Part shown: piece after piece, positions 1-12,017 of the stretch
Layout of the letters: each line of letters starts with the position of its first letter
Position numbering within the stretch: the stretch's first letter is position 1
Assembly (NCBI GenBank): GCA_029204225.1
Contig: CM055097.1
Location: 26,257,039-26,321,038 of the forward strand
Length of the DNA: 64,000 nucleotides
DNA from: Diphasiastrum complanatum
Taxonomy: Eukaryota > Streptophyta > Lycopodiopsida > Lycopodiales > Lycopodiaceae
Direction: 5' to 3'
Notes under the pieces: model-generated
Databases searched by the model: none
What the model saw: the letters and a program-made list of their open reading frames with translations, nothing else
What the model was told of the DNA's origin: nothing
Program-made: the position numbers and the translations under genes

Positions 1-313
1 ACTATCAACTCAAATTTTTCCGAAGGATCGAAGGACCCTTTGTACTGTCACGTTGAATTTTGCAAAAGACTTGAATTTTTCCAAAGATTAGAATTTTCCA
101 AAGCCTCGATTTCTTCAAAAGACTTGATTTTTTTTCAAAGACTCAAATTTTTCCGAAGACTAGAATTTTAGTGAAAACTCGAATTTTTTCGGAGGCTCAA
201 ATTTTTCCATGGACTCGAATTTTTCCAAAGACTCGAGATCGGCCATCATCCAAATCATCGGCCGCCACCTAGATCGGCCTCCATTGTCCGTCAACGACGG
301 GCACTCACAACTA

Positions 314-314
<1 letters not shown>
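1..314 (+). mobile_element. Helitron-type 3' end (tandem copy 1)
   Basis: The end of this segment has the layout of a Helitron 3' terminus: a 7-bp stem (286-292 pairing with 296-302, loop AAC, one T-G wobble), then 8 nt, then CTAG at 311-314 followed by T. Upstream is degenerate sequence built from repeated words such as ACTCGAATTTTTCC, and a block at 237-302 (GATCGGCCATCATCC...) that recurs at 1021-1087. No coding sequence is visible, so this would be a non-autonomous element or fragment; its 5' end lies outside the window. Terminal hairpin plus CTRR is established for Helitrons; the assignment here is inference from that layout. Confidence 0.55.
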
Positions 315-348
<34 letters not shown>

Positions 349-1099
349 AACTTATGTCCACTTTTGTGCATGTGTATGGGTGCACCCATGCAGCCTCCTC
401 TCCTCACCCATGCATGAGTTTTTTTTAACTAAAAAACTTGGGGAGGAGGATGCATGTATGGGAAAAGTGCATATCCCCATACATTTGCACATTGTGTGCA
501 TTGGGGGGTGGGCCCCAAAAAGATTCTCCACCCCTCCCTCCCAATCACTAAATTTAAATATCTTTCTCGAAATTCAAATATTTGAAGTTTGAAGTTAAGG
601 TTTTATTTTCTTCACACACTTCAATGTGCTTTAAACTTTAGCCAATAATCTTTATTACATGGCTTTCTTATTTATTTTGAATTATCAAAAATTTACCCAT
701 AAATCATGAACAGAAATTTTTTTTTGACTACCTAACACTGTTTTTTGTTTTTTCAAAAATCTCTATCTTGGCCCACCATTTTCATGAATGTTTAACCACA
801 AGCCCAAACTCACTATCTTTAACTCCAAAGGATCGAATTTTTCCAAAGAATTGAAAGACCTTTGTTTTGTTAAGTCGAATTTTTCAAAAGACTCGAATTT
901 TTTCGATGATTCAAATTTTTTAAAAGACTCGATTTTATTTTCCCGAAGACTAGAATTTTTTTGAAGGCTCGAATTTTTCCAAAGACTCAAATGTTTGATA
1001 TTCGAGATGCGAGATGTGCGAGATCGGCCATCATCCAAATCATCGGCCGCCACCTAGATCGGCCTCTATTGCCCGTCAACGACGGGCACTCTTTACTAG
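315..1099 (+). mobile_element. Candidate non-autonomous Helitron (tandem copy 2)
   Basis: It starts with TC directly after the CTAG of copy 1 and ends in CTAG (1096-1099) followed by T. A perfect 7-bp hairpin GCCCGTC-AAC-GACGGGC lies at 1071-1087, nine bases (1088-1096 boundary) ahead of the terminus. Its last ~270 bp (about 826-1099) match the last ~310 bp of copy 1. The 5' end runs into a TA repeat, so the exact start is uncertain; the expected A before TC is a G here because copy 1 abuts it. The middle holds only noncoding AT-rich DNA. Confidence 0.45.
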
Positions 1100-1100
1100 T

Positions 1101-1118
1101 ATATATATATACATGTAC

Positions 1119-1168
<50 letters not shown>
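1101..1168. repeat. (TA)n microsatellite
   Basis: Almost pure TA dinucleotides with two short interruptions (ACATGTACATATACA) directly after the Helitron-type CTAG|T end. A similar TA run (316-345) follows the first Helitron-type end, as if both ends sat in the same kind of AT target. Confidence 0.9.
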
Positions 1169-1169
<1 letters not shown>

Positions 1170-1500
1170 AGAAATGTGACCTCAGAACCTCCCGCCGTGG
1201 CAGGAGATTCTGAATTTTTTTAATTATATATGTATCAGATGCTTTGGAACCTCCCGCTCTAAAAAATTTTGATCAGAGGTATCAGTTACTTCTAGTTTTT
1301 ATGCAAAGGAATCTGTCTAAGGCAGAAACCGCATTTCAATAAAACAGCAACCGCACCGCAAAAGGCCAGCATGCGGTTCATAACCTTCTAAACCGTAAGA
1401 CGAAAACTTACAAAACCGCAAGTTCAAACTTGCAATGACCAACGAGTCACTGGATCACAGATAACCACAACCGTACTTCATCAAAAAAGAAAATACGCGA

Positions 1501-1606
1501 CGGGAGGTTCTGAGTTTTTTTAAACAAAAAATGAAACACTCCGAACCTTCCGCTGCGAGGGAGGTTCTGATTTTTTTTAAACAAAAAATGAAACACTCAG
1601 AACCTT
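1501..1606. repeat. Tandem repeat, ~55-bp unit x2
   Basis: Two near-identical units (about 1501-1550 and 1559-1606) read GGGAGGTTCTGA, a T-run, AAACAAAAAATGAAACACTC, GAACC. The ends GGTTCTGA and (T)CAGAACC are reverse complements, so each unit can fold back. Related words (CCTCAGAACCTCCCGCC at about 1181) occur upstream, suggesting a small element covering about 1176-1615. No coding potential. Confidence 0.6.
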
Positions 1607-1620
1607 TGAGTTTTTTTGTC

Positions 1621-2998
1621 CAACAATTTAATTAATAAAAATGGTCTTTATTATAAATTTATAACTTATGCCCCATCAAAATTGAACGAAAAATACCATT
1701 GAATCAGACTTTTCCGTGCAAGTAAATGTATGCTTCGAAACTTAAAGAGAAGTAAAAATCAGAACATGGAAAAAAAAAACTTGGAGTTTGAGGTTTCTAA
1801 ATTATGTAACAAAGATAACTATTGAGATGGGGAGGGGGTTTATCTATCTTTGTGGATAGATGTTCATTTGCTTATGGGATTTATGAATTGCCACATGTCA
1901 ACAACGTGTTGAACTCATAAAAAAACAAATCAATTGATTTTGGCTTTTTTGGAAAGCCATCTTATTGTAATTGTGGCTCTTTAGCCACAATTCTTGGAAA
2001 TGGACAATTTCAGAATCTATATATACTCATGAGTTCTGTCATGCTTCTAGAAATATTTATGGGATAATTGTTGTATGTTTCTTCTGCTCTCCTCTCCTTG
2101 TTTTTTGAAAGACATATAATTAAAAATTGCACACAAAACATAAAGACATAAATAACTTTAAAAAATATAAAAGTGAAAATTAGTAGAATCAAATGATGAA
2201 TAACACTAAACGTCTACTAAATAAAAATCATAAATTTATAAAACCCAAAAATAAATAAAAGAATAAACAAATTGAAAGAAATTAAAATAGTATACAAATA
2301 ACATCACATAAGCATAACATTAATAGATTAGATATTCAAAAAAGTGAATAAAATATACAATATAAAATAACTTTAATAATACAAAGAAAATTGAATATAA
2401 TCAAAATAATTATAAAATAACTAGAAAAATGTATCAATAAAAAAAATATAACTATTAACAAATCATCAAAAAATAGAATATATCTATTAATAAATCATAA
2501 AAATTTAAAAAATTGATTATTTACTAAAATATTAAAATAAAACTATAAATAATAAAATACAAAATAACACAATAAATTAGATATATAAAAATCTTTGATC
2601 TATCATAACTTTATTCTCTGAACTTTGATGGAGATGAGTTCAAAAGCAAAATTGATCTACTTTTTGCATAGAATATGATGAAATATTCATATCTTACTGC
2701 ATATGATTCCATAAAAATACAGAGCTTGCATTTTATTTCATAATTGAGTTCTTTTTTATTTGTATTTTCAAATTAAAAAAATCATAAAGGTAAAAGTTAG
2801 ACCCAACTTCGGGTTTTTTGTTTTTTGTTTTTTGTTTTTGTTTTTATTTTAATAGTTCAAGAAAAGAGGATTTGAATCTCTACAAGGTTTAGCCTTGTCT
2901 TCCAAACTATTTATCCTACACAAAGAGGTGGTTAATCTAATATAGACATTTGCAACAAAATCAAATAGAACTTATACCACATCATCAAATATCCATTC
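1621..2998. other. AT-rich noncoding DNA
   Basis: No gene is recognisable. The part from about 2190 to 2600 is almost entirely A and T with irregular ATAAAAT-like words. At about 2818-2850 there is a short (GTTTTTT)n run. All open frames here are short and have no family resemblance. Confidence 0.7.
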
Positions 2999-3285
2999 AT
3001 ATTAGAACCACGCGAGAATAGACAAGTTCTCTTACCAAAAATGTAGATTCTCACATGGCATCGATATCTCACCTTGGCAATTGTGCATACATATAGAACC
3101 ATGTGAGAATAGACAAGTTCTTTTACCAAAAAATGCAAGTCCTTGCGTGATAGCAATATCTCACTTTAGCAATTGTCCGTACATATCAGAACTACACGAG
3201 AATAGACAAGTTCCCGTATCAAAAATGTGGATCCTCGCATGATTGCAATATCTCACCTCAACAATTGACTATACATATTAGTACC
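2999..3285. repeat. Tandem repeat, ~92-bp unit x3
   Basis: Three diverged units start near 3003, 3095 and 3187. Each contains AGAACCA(C/T)G(C/T)GAGAATAGACAAGTTC, an ACCAAAAATG word, a TCTCAC/CTCGCA word and a CAATATCTCACCT... word ending in TACATAT. The open frame on - across it is a by-product of the repetition. Confidence 0.8.
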
Positions 3286-3954
3286 AAGAAAAAGTAAAAT
3301 ATGTGATCTTGCTTTTGTTTGAAAATGAAGAGTACTCTCTATTGCTTGAATCCCATATCACAATCTGACAAAGTAAAAAGGTAAAATTGTTAGTTTTATA
3401 AATTAATATCAAAGGGAACATCTTACTCAACCAAGAAGTTGAAAACATCGACTACATTATCTACAACAATATCATCTATTAATTTAAGGGGGAGTAGAAT
3501 ATCAATAAACTTGAACTCTATAAAAAGCAATTAGCACCTGCAAGAACAAGACATATATCACCAATAAAAAGCTGCAAAAGGAGCCCACATTGCTAAAACT
3601 TCCTCATAAAGCTCCTCAAAGTCATTCTCAAGAATACTCACAAGTATTCGACAAGGTGCAATGCAAATTAGTGTGACAACGGAAAAATCTAAAAGACTAG
3701 AGGTTCTATTTATGTAAAACTTTGATCTACAAATATTGATCATGGATTTTAGGAGTTGTATACTCATTTACACGTGAAAATTTGGATGGAATTTTCTCCC
3801 ATTTGTGGCGCATGATTTTTTTCTTGGTAGCGTGATTTGTTTCACGCGCATTGATAATATACTTCAAGAAATGAGCCAACCACTATTGGAGGTTTTGCGG
3901 ATCCCAAGGCAGCCCTAACCCTAGTTAATAAGTGACAGAAATTTGGCACCCTGC
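3286..3954. other. Noncoding, possible retroelement debris
   Basis: No gene seen. A purine-rich AAGGGGGAG tract at 3487-3495, of the type found next to LTRs, is the only notable feature. Confidence 0.4.
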
Positions 3955-4570
3955 GTGTGTAAGTCCAAACCAATGATCACATAGTTATTTGATTAGTTAA
4001 AAGTTAATAAAAGACTTTAGGCCTTTTTGCAGGAGTTAAATATTACAAAGCCTAATAGTCAAGTTAGTGAATAAACCCACAAATTTCAAATAATAAGAAT
4101 GTGGAAATTGGCCAATAGGATTTGAGGCCAAAGCTCTAAAATCCACTTTATATAGTGGTACTTTCTGATTTATTTGACCTGTTCATTTCAATAAAGCAGG
4201 TTGAACCTCTTACGAATTGAAATCGGATGTCCTTGCTCTTCTTCTTGCTTCATCTCTCATGCTTTATTTGGATCTTTATATTATTGGATTTGACACTTGT
4301 TGAGATTGATCTTTATTATACTTTTTGTGAGAGAAAGAAGAGAGAGAGAAAAGTAAGCTTTATCTTTGGTTGGATAGTGTTAATGGATTGTAGTGTTAAT
4401 GGAACATAGTGTTAATTGTGGAATCATAACCATGTGCTTGAAGATGAACTAAGCTATTACTCTCATGGGAACTAGTCTTTGCGTGTAACAACAAGATAAT
4501 CCTCTTCATCTTTTGATGCTTGATTGAGCTTGGATCTAGGTTTGAAGGTGGATAGAAAATACATGCTACA
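3955..4570 (+). mobile_element. Probable 5' LTR of a gypsy-type element
   Basis: The segment begins near a TGTGTAAG and ends with ACA at 4570, directly before a tRNA-Asp-like primer site. It contains a TATA-like TTTATATAGTGG near 4148 and an AATAAAG near 4191, in the order expected of an LTR promoter and polyadenylation region. I did not find its 3' partner in the window, so the left border is a guess and the element is incomplete or truncated. Confidence 0.35.
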
Positions 4571-4573
4571 ATT

Positions 4574-4592
4574 TGGGCACCATTGCTAGGGA
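4574..4592 (+). other. Primer-binding site, tRNA-Asp type (degenerate)
   Basis: TGGGCACCATTGCTAGGGA resembles the primer-binding site complementary to the 3' end of tRNA-Asp used by many plant Ty3/gypsy elements (TGGCGCCGTTGCCGGGGA). The differences are mostly C-to-T and G-to-A changes expected from cytosine deamination. Its position right after an LTR-like ACA end and 1.35 kb before a gag remnant supports the call. Confidence 0.5.
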
Positions 4593-5939
4593 GCTATGCC
4601 AATTTTTCATTTTCAACATGTTTCTGATCCATGCTTGGATGTTAGCTTGCATTTAGGCATCTTTTTTTGCATATTAGTGTTGAAATTGCATTTTATGATT
4701 ATTTTTGGAAAGAATTTTTCTTGTTTTGTGTGGATTTTTTGCTTGAGATCTATTTTGATTGTTAAGCATGGAAGGCCAAATAGATGACTATTCCTAAGAT
4801 CCATTTGGATCTGAAAAAACCAACAAAACCATAAAAATTGTTCGTGTTCTGCAATTTTGGTGACAAAAAGGGGCAAAATTTTCAGTAGACATTGATAAAC
4901 TTTTATTCCTTTGCAACCAGCCTTTGTCCACTTGTAGGTAGGACTGCCTTGATGCAGTGAAGCTACAGACTAAAGGACAAAGGTTACTTCCCATCCAATT
5001 TTCAAAAACTGAAGAAAAACACCAAAAGGTGAAAAAACTCCTAAAAATAGAGAAATATTAAAAACCATCCTCCATCTAGTCTATTGTATATAGACCTGAC
5101 CTAGATCTACTTATAACCAGGTCGACAAAAATTAATTCAAAAAATAGAAGACTGAAGTGATTGTTACACTAGTTGTTGGTAACCATTTGTAGAAAGTTTT
5201 ACACCTTTCTACAAGAATATCAACTCTTTGAGAGGAACCTTTGCCTGAGTCATAGTCAATCCATCTTGCTAGTTTTAGTAATCAATAAGTTGGGTGAATA
5301 TTAGGTCAAGGTTAGTTGTTATACTGAGCTATTTTTGCCAAAAAACCTACCATTTTTTGCAAAAATAACAATATCACTCTTGAACCTTCGCCGATTTGTT
5401 TGAGATTTTCAAATTTAGTGATTTATCATTTTTTAGTTCGACAAAGGTTAGTTATTTTCAGATTGTTCCAAAAGTTCACTTTAACCCTCGCCAAGCTACA
5501 AAAATATCATTGTTTGCCAAAAGAACCTTCGCCAATTCTACCCGAGTTTCATCTTTGTCAGATCTACCTACTGTCAAATAGACGAAGGTTAATTTTTTCA
5601 AATTTGTTAGGAAAAAATAGCCAGTTAAATGAATTTCTCTATCAAAATAGTATTGGAAGAACCCTCGTCGAGTTAATCTTTGCCAGGATGTCCATTTTTT
5701 AGTTTTGAGCTATTAGATTTAGTTATTGTCAAATTTGTGAAAGATTCTGACTAGAATTGGTACTGATTTTGAGAAATTTTTATTTTTAGAGTACCAATAG
5801 CTTGATCAAGATCTCTTTTTTCTGGAAGTTTCAAATCTCAAGTGATAAAGTACAAGATAGATCATAAAATAGAAAAAAAAAAATCTAAATCCAATTTCAT
5901 TGTCCGTTACCTACTTTTGTTTTGAAGTAATTCGTAAGA
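4593..5939 (+). other. Retroelement leader between primer site and gag
   Basis: No coding region is recognisable. From about 5380 to 5700 short words such as AACCCTCGCC, AACCTTCGCC and CGAAGGTT recur in both orientations at irregular spacing, so the leader is built from degenerate repeats. The same design (tandem repeats between primer site and gag) is seen much more strongly at 59.9-62.1 kb. Confidence 0.4.
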
Positions 5940-6800
5940 ATGACAGATTCAGATTCTAAGCTTGAAGTTTGGTTACGTCAATGTCCTATCGTTAGAAAAA
6001 CTCCTTGTTTAGAATTGCCAAAGTATAACAGATCATCTCATCCAGATAGATTTCTTAAAACCATTTTCGAATCATGAAAAGTCTATGGTGAAGTTAATCC
6101 AGAGGATAAACTTAAATTATTTCCTATGTCTTTGAGTTAAGCTACTCAAGATTGGTCTTACAATCAAGATTTGATGGAACGTTCAGATTGGGAAGTAGAC
6201 AATGCAGGTGATAAGATGCAAAAAACTTTTCCTAGTAAGTAAAATGTTTGTTGTGCAATCTGTGCTAGAAATCATACTATGAATGAATGCCTCACAATAA
6301 AAAGATATATGCCACCGGATACCTATTGTCATCTGTGCAATTCAACCAAACATGAGACAAATTTTTGCTCATTTAATCCATGGATTATTCAGCAACGATA
6401 TTTTAAGTTTGAATATCAAGAGAGTTCAAGATGGAAAGCACCAGATGGGAAAGTCCATGGTCTTGGATTTTCAGAATGATTAGCCTTAACAGTTAGCCTT
6501 AGCAGCTCTGCCAGTACAGAAAGCTCCTCCCACGAATATGATGGAGCCAGGACCTTCAAGCGGTCACGAACATTAGAATTATAATGCAAATCAAGACATT
6601 GGTCCTTCAAAGAAATATGCTATCTATGTTGCTGCACAACAACAATAGTCCAAACAGTGGCTAGAGTGCCACTTGGATGTCTTGGATGTGGAGAAAATCA
6701 CAAGATTGCATAATGCCCCGATAAAGTCAAATTTAATCCCTTTTGTTGAGAATGTGGATAAGGACATTGCTACGAGGACTGTCTAGCTAGACCAAAACCA
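5940..6800 (+). pseudogene. Broken LTR-retrotransposon gag with four zinc knuckles
   Basis: The frame opens with ATG at 5940 (MTDSDSKLEVWLRQ) and can be followed through in-frame stops and small frame changes. Four CCHC-type knuckles are visible. The first two read CAICARNHTMNEC (near 6250) and CHLCNSTKHETNFC (near 6330). A third is near 6677 (CLGCGENHKIA, stop, C) and a fourth near 6745 (C, stop, ECG, stop, GH...C). Gag nucleocapsids bind the element's RNA with such knuckles; one or two is usual in plants, so four is notable. Stops are TGA, TAA and TAG at places where CGA, CAA or CAG would be expected. It follows the primer site and leader and belongs to the same decayed element. Confidence 0.6.
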
Positions 6801-7534
6801 CCACCTATAACTGCTCCTTTGAATATGATTATGATTGTTGTTGAACCACCTATGCAAAATATGTTCCAGTTACTGATTTACCATGACTTGGACAAGGGAA
6901 CCGTTCAATTTTACGACTGGTATAAGACGGTCTCTGGATAATTGAAGATGACCATAAAGAGCAATATCAAGAAGTGTTGGCTATCTTCTTTCCTCCTTAG
7001 CCACCTCATACCTAGAAAATAAGGTTCATAGATTTCATGTTGAATCAGTGTTAGTTGTCTACGAGCTAGCACCAGCTGAATCATTCCATCAGGCGTCTAC
7101 CTCATAGAGTTGTAGGCGAGTACGCAGCAAGATTGTTTCACCACACTCGCCTCTTACATCTCATTGACGAATTCAGCCACCACCTTTAGCTGCGCAACCA
7201 CTCCTCGTTGGTAGCTGCTCAGAACTTCCCATGCCCCCAACCTCTGGAACTCCCCTAGCCATTGATCCTACTCAAGTGTCTTCTGTGACAATTGGTTCTA
7301 CTGTCCAAGTCGTAGAAGCACGGGTTGCCTCACCTCCACATTTGACCACAATGTCCCCATCAACACAACGTTTTATGGAACTTTTTGATGATTCTAATCT
7401 CTCAGAGCCTTGGTCCCTTTGATCTCAACTCCCATGGAATGGAATTCGATTAGTTCCAAGACATCTCTCAAAATCTAGATTTTGCACAATAGTCTTAGCG
7501 AATACCAGATCCAGCAATAGTTTTCTAGTGTTGG
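6801..7534 (+). pseudogene. Gag-downstream remnant, proline-rich
   Basis: Continuation of the element after the knuckles. A 63-codon open stretch at 7231-7422 is rich in Pro, Ser and Thr and ends ...MELFDDSNLSEP, resembling a spacer between gag and pol. No protease or polymerase motif follows. Function cannot be assigned. Confidence 0.35.
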
Positions 7535-8105
7535 CTTCAAAAGTTGTTTCTAGTACTGATTTTTCTAACTTGTCATCAATATTTTCTCAGAACTAGAATC
7601 TTCCATTAGAGAATCCTATCACCTCTATTCAAATTAATCGAAGATACTTGCTGCTCACAACAGATCCCTTTCCATCAACATTTCCACAATGAATGGAACA
7701 TGATAAAAAGGATTTAACAATCTAATTCTTAAGCATCCAACATCATAACTCGGGTGTGTCACTTTGGTTAACTAAGGATAAGATCTACTCACCTAATGTG
7801 CTTCTCTTACAAGATTACTACTCACAAACTGTAGATCTATAATCTCTTACCTACTCGAAATAAAACTCTTACTCACATTCACAATTCATTTCATTCAACA
7901 TTAGAATGCTTCAAGAATCCAACACATGACTTGATCAACAAAATAGTACATAGAAATGATAAGAAGTACTCCAAGGATTCTCATTCCAATGACAATAACT
8001 TCTTACAAGACTCCATGCACAAGATGCACGCTCTTTTTTCAATTCTATTAGTCACTAACATTGATCACTAGCACATTCAATTGACTATCCTTCCCTAGAT
8101 TTCCC
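7535..8105. repeat. Left arm of a large inverted repeat
   Basis: This ~570-bp stretch is the reverse complement of 14165-14740 at roughly 85-90 per cent identity by eye. For example, AATGATAAGAAGTACTCCAA at about 7956 occurs inverted in the right arm near 14313. The arms end sharply near 8105 and 14165. They could be two oppositely inserted copies of one retroelement segment or a palindromic rearrangement. Protein-like text (MLQESNT, TYRNDKKYSK) suggests decayed coding sequence, but I recognise no domain. Confidence 0.75.
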
Positions 8106-10140
8106 GATTCTCCCCCCAAGCTTCTTGGCAGTCACTTTCTATAATTGAATATTGTTGAACTCTCCACTATCGGGTTACATCCAATGAATTTTAATGTAAC
8201 TAACTAGACTTTACTCAACTCATGATCTTACACAACAAGATGCCATGGTTGGATTCATAATTACAAGTCTAGATACTCCAGTTCTTGGATTAATAGACAC
8301 CAGAAAGTATACCTTCGGCTGATTGTGATCTTGGTAGAAAATCTACCAACATCTCTTGCAACTCCCTAGTGATCTTTGTCAATGCTCAATGCTTTGATGC
8401 TCGCAATAGATCAATCAAATCGCTATTTTGCTAACTATGATAATACTTGGTAAATGTACTCCATGATTCTACATTCCAAGAGATCATCAGAAAGATTGCA
8501 ATATCTAAAGACCTAAAAGCACAAAGATGAGCTGAAATAAAAATTAATGACTACTTTTGTTGAGTTCGAGTTTATGGTTGGTAGCATTGTTGTACCTATG
8601 AGCCTAGCCCTGGTTGATATGAAAGAAATGCAACAATGGTACATGGATGCACAACTAGCTTTTTGGAAGCTAGAATCTAAGATCCCTCCAGCCCATGATT
8701 ATCAGGGTCACTTTCTGATGACAGCAGCCTACAACCGTTACACTCCTACCTTGAAGGAATTTTCATTCAGCCTTCCAAATAACAATAACCATACATTTGT
8801 CATTCCTCTGGCCACCAAGTATCTTATGGAATTCGGGTTTTCAGAAGGGCCGATCAAAATCACAAAGAAGTTGAAGGAGTTAGACTAGAGCCCTGGACAT
8901 CTCAAATTCTTAGAAACCTCCATGGATAAATACAAGAAAAAAAGATGGCTATTTGCTAGAAGCCATCAAGAGCAAAGATCTAGATGCAGCATGCACATAC
9001 CTGACCAAAAATACACATAGGCAGAGGTCAAGGGTGAAGCGCATCCCTATGTTGGCTTTTATTGGCAGAATCTCTTATTTAAAGAGTCGTGCACTACAAC
9101 TAGGCCAGCACGATATCAAAATTTTTGCATGAAACAATCCTCAAGAATTAGACCATCACAACATTAGGCTACCTTCTTTTTGACATCACACAATCCCAGA
9201 TTCCACGACATGACCTGAACACTGTCTTGCAACCACTAGACAAGGAGCTTAGGCAATTGCAAATGATAGCCAAGCCAGACATAGGTGCTTAAGAGGATGA
9301 ATAGCTAGAGGCATCCACACTAGCTACGAGGGCATCAAAGAAAACCACACCCCAGAAGAAATGAAGCAAGAACATCCAGGGGCGACAACTGGCGCGGAAG
9401 CGGAAGACGAAGAGGAGCAGACAACACCAAGATAAGAGAAGAAGCAGGAATCATTTAAGGGAAAGAGACTCATTAAGTGAAGGAGGAGCTTACGCTCCAA
9501 GGCCCCTACACCTTCCAGCTCAAATACAAAAAATAACAAATCTCAATCACCGACAAGGCCTCCACAAGATATGAAGACTAAAATGATGGGGGCACAAAGT
9601 TCACGTAAATACGACCAAAGCTCATCTAGGTCACACTGACAAGCCATTGTCTTCAATCTCCAAAATACTACAATGGATGATATGAGAGCAGTTGATAGCC
9701 AAGCTGTGAATCCAAAAAAAAGAAGGAGAGTGCCAAGCAGAAGAACAGGCAAAAGTGGCACTACAAAGAATGATCAGCATTAGGGCATAATGGTTGAGTG
9801 CACAACCATTGCAGATGCAACAACAAGTGAAGAATACACAACAGCGGTATCAACCGAGGAGGAGGCACCTGATGTGAAGCCTACAATGGGATCGATCAGG
9901 CCATTTTCATCCTCTCACACCCACACCATTATTATTAATGTTGATCAACAGGGAATGTACATATTAAGAAAGAGTTAAATCCATTGAGCAGTCCCCCAAC
10001 TCAATCCATTTTTGTTTCCATTCCCATTTCCACCCCACCTATCCAATTTGATGTCGGAACCACCACTACTTTACCATGAGACTCACAATTTTGCTTCCCA
10101 CCCTCACATTATTTAATTACCTTCCCAATTCCCTTTATTC
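8106..10140 (+). pseudogene. Unrecognised decayed coding region, includes 113-codon frame
   Basis: The longest open stretch is 8547-8888 on + (113 codons, starting MTTFVEFEFMVGSIVVPMSL). Its composition looks like real protein, with a run of NNNN and many aromatic residues, but it matches no family I know. The rest is frame-broken, low in hydrophobic residues and rich in Glu, Lys and Thr (for instance 9790-9978). It probably belongs to the structural-protein ORF of a retroelement, judging by the coiled coil that follows. Confidence 0.3.
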
Positions 10141-10840
10141 AAAGATGTCAGCAATCTGCCAAAAACTACCAAGCAAACTCTAGAAGCCCATGCTGAGACG
10201 TCCTATCATTTGCACTGGTTGATAATCCAACACAAAGAACTGGCCGAGCAATTAGCCAAGAAGAACAAAGACCTAGAGACTTGCCAAGCGAAGCTCAAGA
10301 AGAAGTGAATAAGAGCTGTAGAAGAAGAGCTGAGGAGCCAAGAATTACAAGGATTGATCCAAGAACAACTCCAAGGCCTCCTACAGTTGCAAAATTAGCT
10401 CAAATAACAAGCCACACAGGCCTTTACAAAGCATCACATATTGACAACCACAACAAATGAGCTACCACAAGTTAAACCAAAAGACATTGTTGTAGTGCCA
10501 CCACTTGGAGAGGCCATCCGGATGGAGAGATTTGTGGAATTGATCCAAAGGTATGAAGCCCACAAGGCCAATAGTCAAGACCATCATGAAAAGAAGCCGC
10601 TTGAATCCCATAATCAAGTTAGGAAAATACAGCAAGACCTACAAAGGGTCCTAGAATAGGCGAACCAACTTTGGAACACTACTTGCAAAGTACAAGCATG
10701 GCTAGCACAACCGAAAAAAAAAAAAGACCAAGATGGACATGGCATGGGAGGACCATTCGAGGCTACTACTTGATCAGGTGTGGATTTCCACATGGCTTTC
10801 AAGACCTCCAAAGGGCCTCGTACCCGACCATAATACATCT
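10141..10840 (+). pseudogene. Coiled-coil retroelement-like ORF remnant
   Basis: Reading + from about 10141 gives a long heptad-rich segment (HKELAEQLAKKNKDLETCQ near 10230, then LQGLIQEQLQGLLQ near 10350). It is interrupted by stops at about 10306 and 10397 and continues as the 72-codon frame at 10441-10659 (Lys, Glu and Gln rich). A similar coiled coil lies at about 15060-15320. Such proteins occur as extra ORFs or gag parts in plant LTR elements, but no diagnostic motif is present. Confidence 0.35.
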
Positions 10841-11254
10841 GATACTGGCCCTTCTATTCCCTTTTCTAGAGAAAATATGGGCCCAAAGAGGGCCCTGTAA
10901 GAAATGCCATGTAGGAGAGAGAAAACTAACAACAAAGTAATTAAAACATCATTTTCTAACTTCTTTATGCATTTGCCTGCACTACTTTCCAAGAAAATAA
11001 ATTTATCTTATTTTAGTCACATCAAACTTCACTGGTGCTTAATCACAGTTAAAGTATAATTTTCAAAATGTTGTAATATTCCCTCCCAATAGTTGAGAAC
11101 ATTCAAAAATTTGAATTAGGAGTGACATTTCAGAAATAAAGCCTACGCCACCTCTATCTCGAGGGTTGAACAAGTGTTTAGCACCATCTCCAGCTTTGTT
11201 ATTGTCATTGTGCTATTTGTTTCTATACTACTATACCGATGACAAAGTTTTATC

Positions 11255-11690
11255 ATCTTCATGTGGATCTGTCATTCAGTGAGTCAATTCATAATCTATA
11301 TGTGTCATGACAAAATTGGCCTTTTGGGTTACTGTGAGAATTTGATGCCCTATGGAAATGCACATTCAATGCAAAGAATACATTATTTGGAAGAGGAACT
11401 AAAGAAAATATCAAACGAGTGCAAAGACAAATCTACAAAGTTAAAAACTTGTTTGGAAGATAATGAGATGTTCAAGATCCAAATGTTGAAATCTTCTTTG
11501 CATCATTTTACAACTAGTAATGATGAGATAAAAACTGCATTTCAATCCATGCGTATCTCATATTTGTCTCTTGTTAAAGTTACAGATGTGCTCAACAGAA
11601 AGGCTAGAAGCAACAATAAGAAAAGACTGGTAACCAAGGATATATGTGATCTATCATCCAAAGGAGGTTATTGAAAAAGACGAATCCGTG
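11255..11690 (+). pseudogene. Transposon copy A: N-terminal LLGYCE/coiled-coil block
   Basis: An open frame of 137 codons (11261-11674) contains a Cys/His-rich start (MWICHSVSQ...MCHDK), then GLLGYCENLMPYGN and HYLEEELKKIS, a long coiled coil, and DLSSKGGY followed by a stop and KRRIRVF. Copy B at 24055-24480 on - reads GLLGYCERLHNHGK, VHFLEGELIRIS, a coiled coil, and TLSKGGYRNRRI in the same order. That shared order shows a protein-coding block of one family in two copies. The Cys/His residues could bind zinc and the coiled coil could mediate self-association (inference). In copy A the middle of the element is missing or replaced. Confidence 0.6.
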
Positions 11691-12017
11691 TATTCGACAT
11701 TCTTTGCAAGAAATAGTTAAAGTCTTAGCATATGGTCATCACAAGGAATGGAAAATCTCATTGGCAAGCAAGAGCGGTATTTCATAAAAGTACACAACAT
11801 GGTGGGACTAGCACAAAGAACAGCTATACATTGCAATGTTTCCAATGGTTTTACAAAAGTATTCAAATTCATCATAATACAAAATCGACGGATTATAAAA
11901 ATTGTCAGAAAACATGCAAATTTATACAAGCCAATAGGCAATAGACATACAAAAAACTTTTGTATATTAAATGAAAAATTCTACAAAAAAAGTACAATTC
12001 TCCAATATCTACTATGC

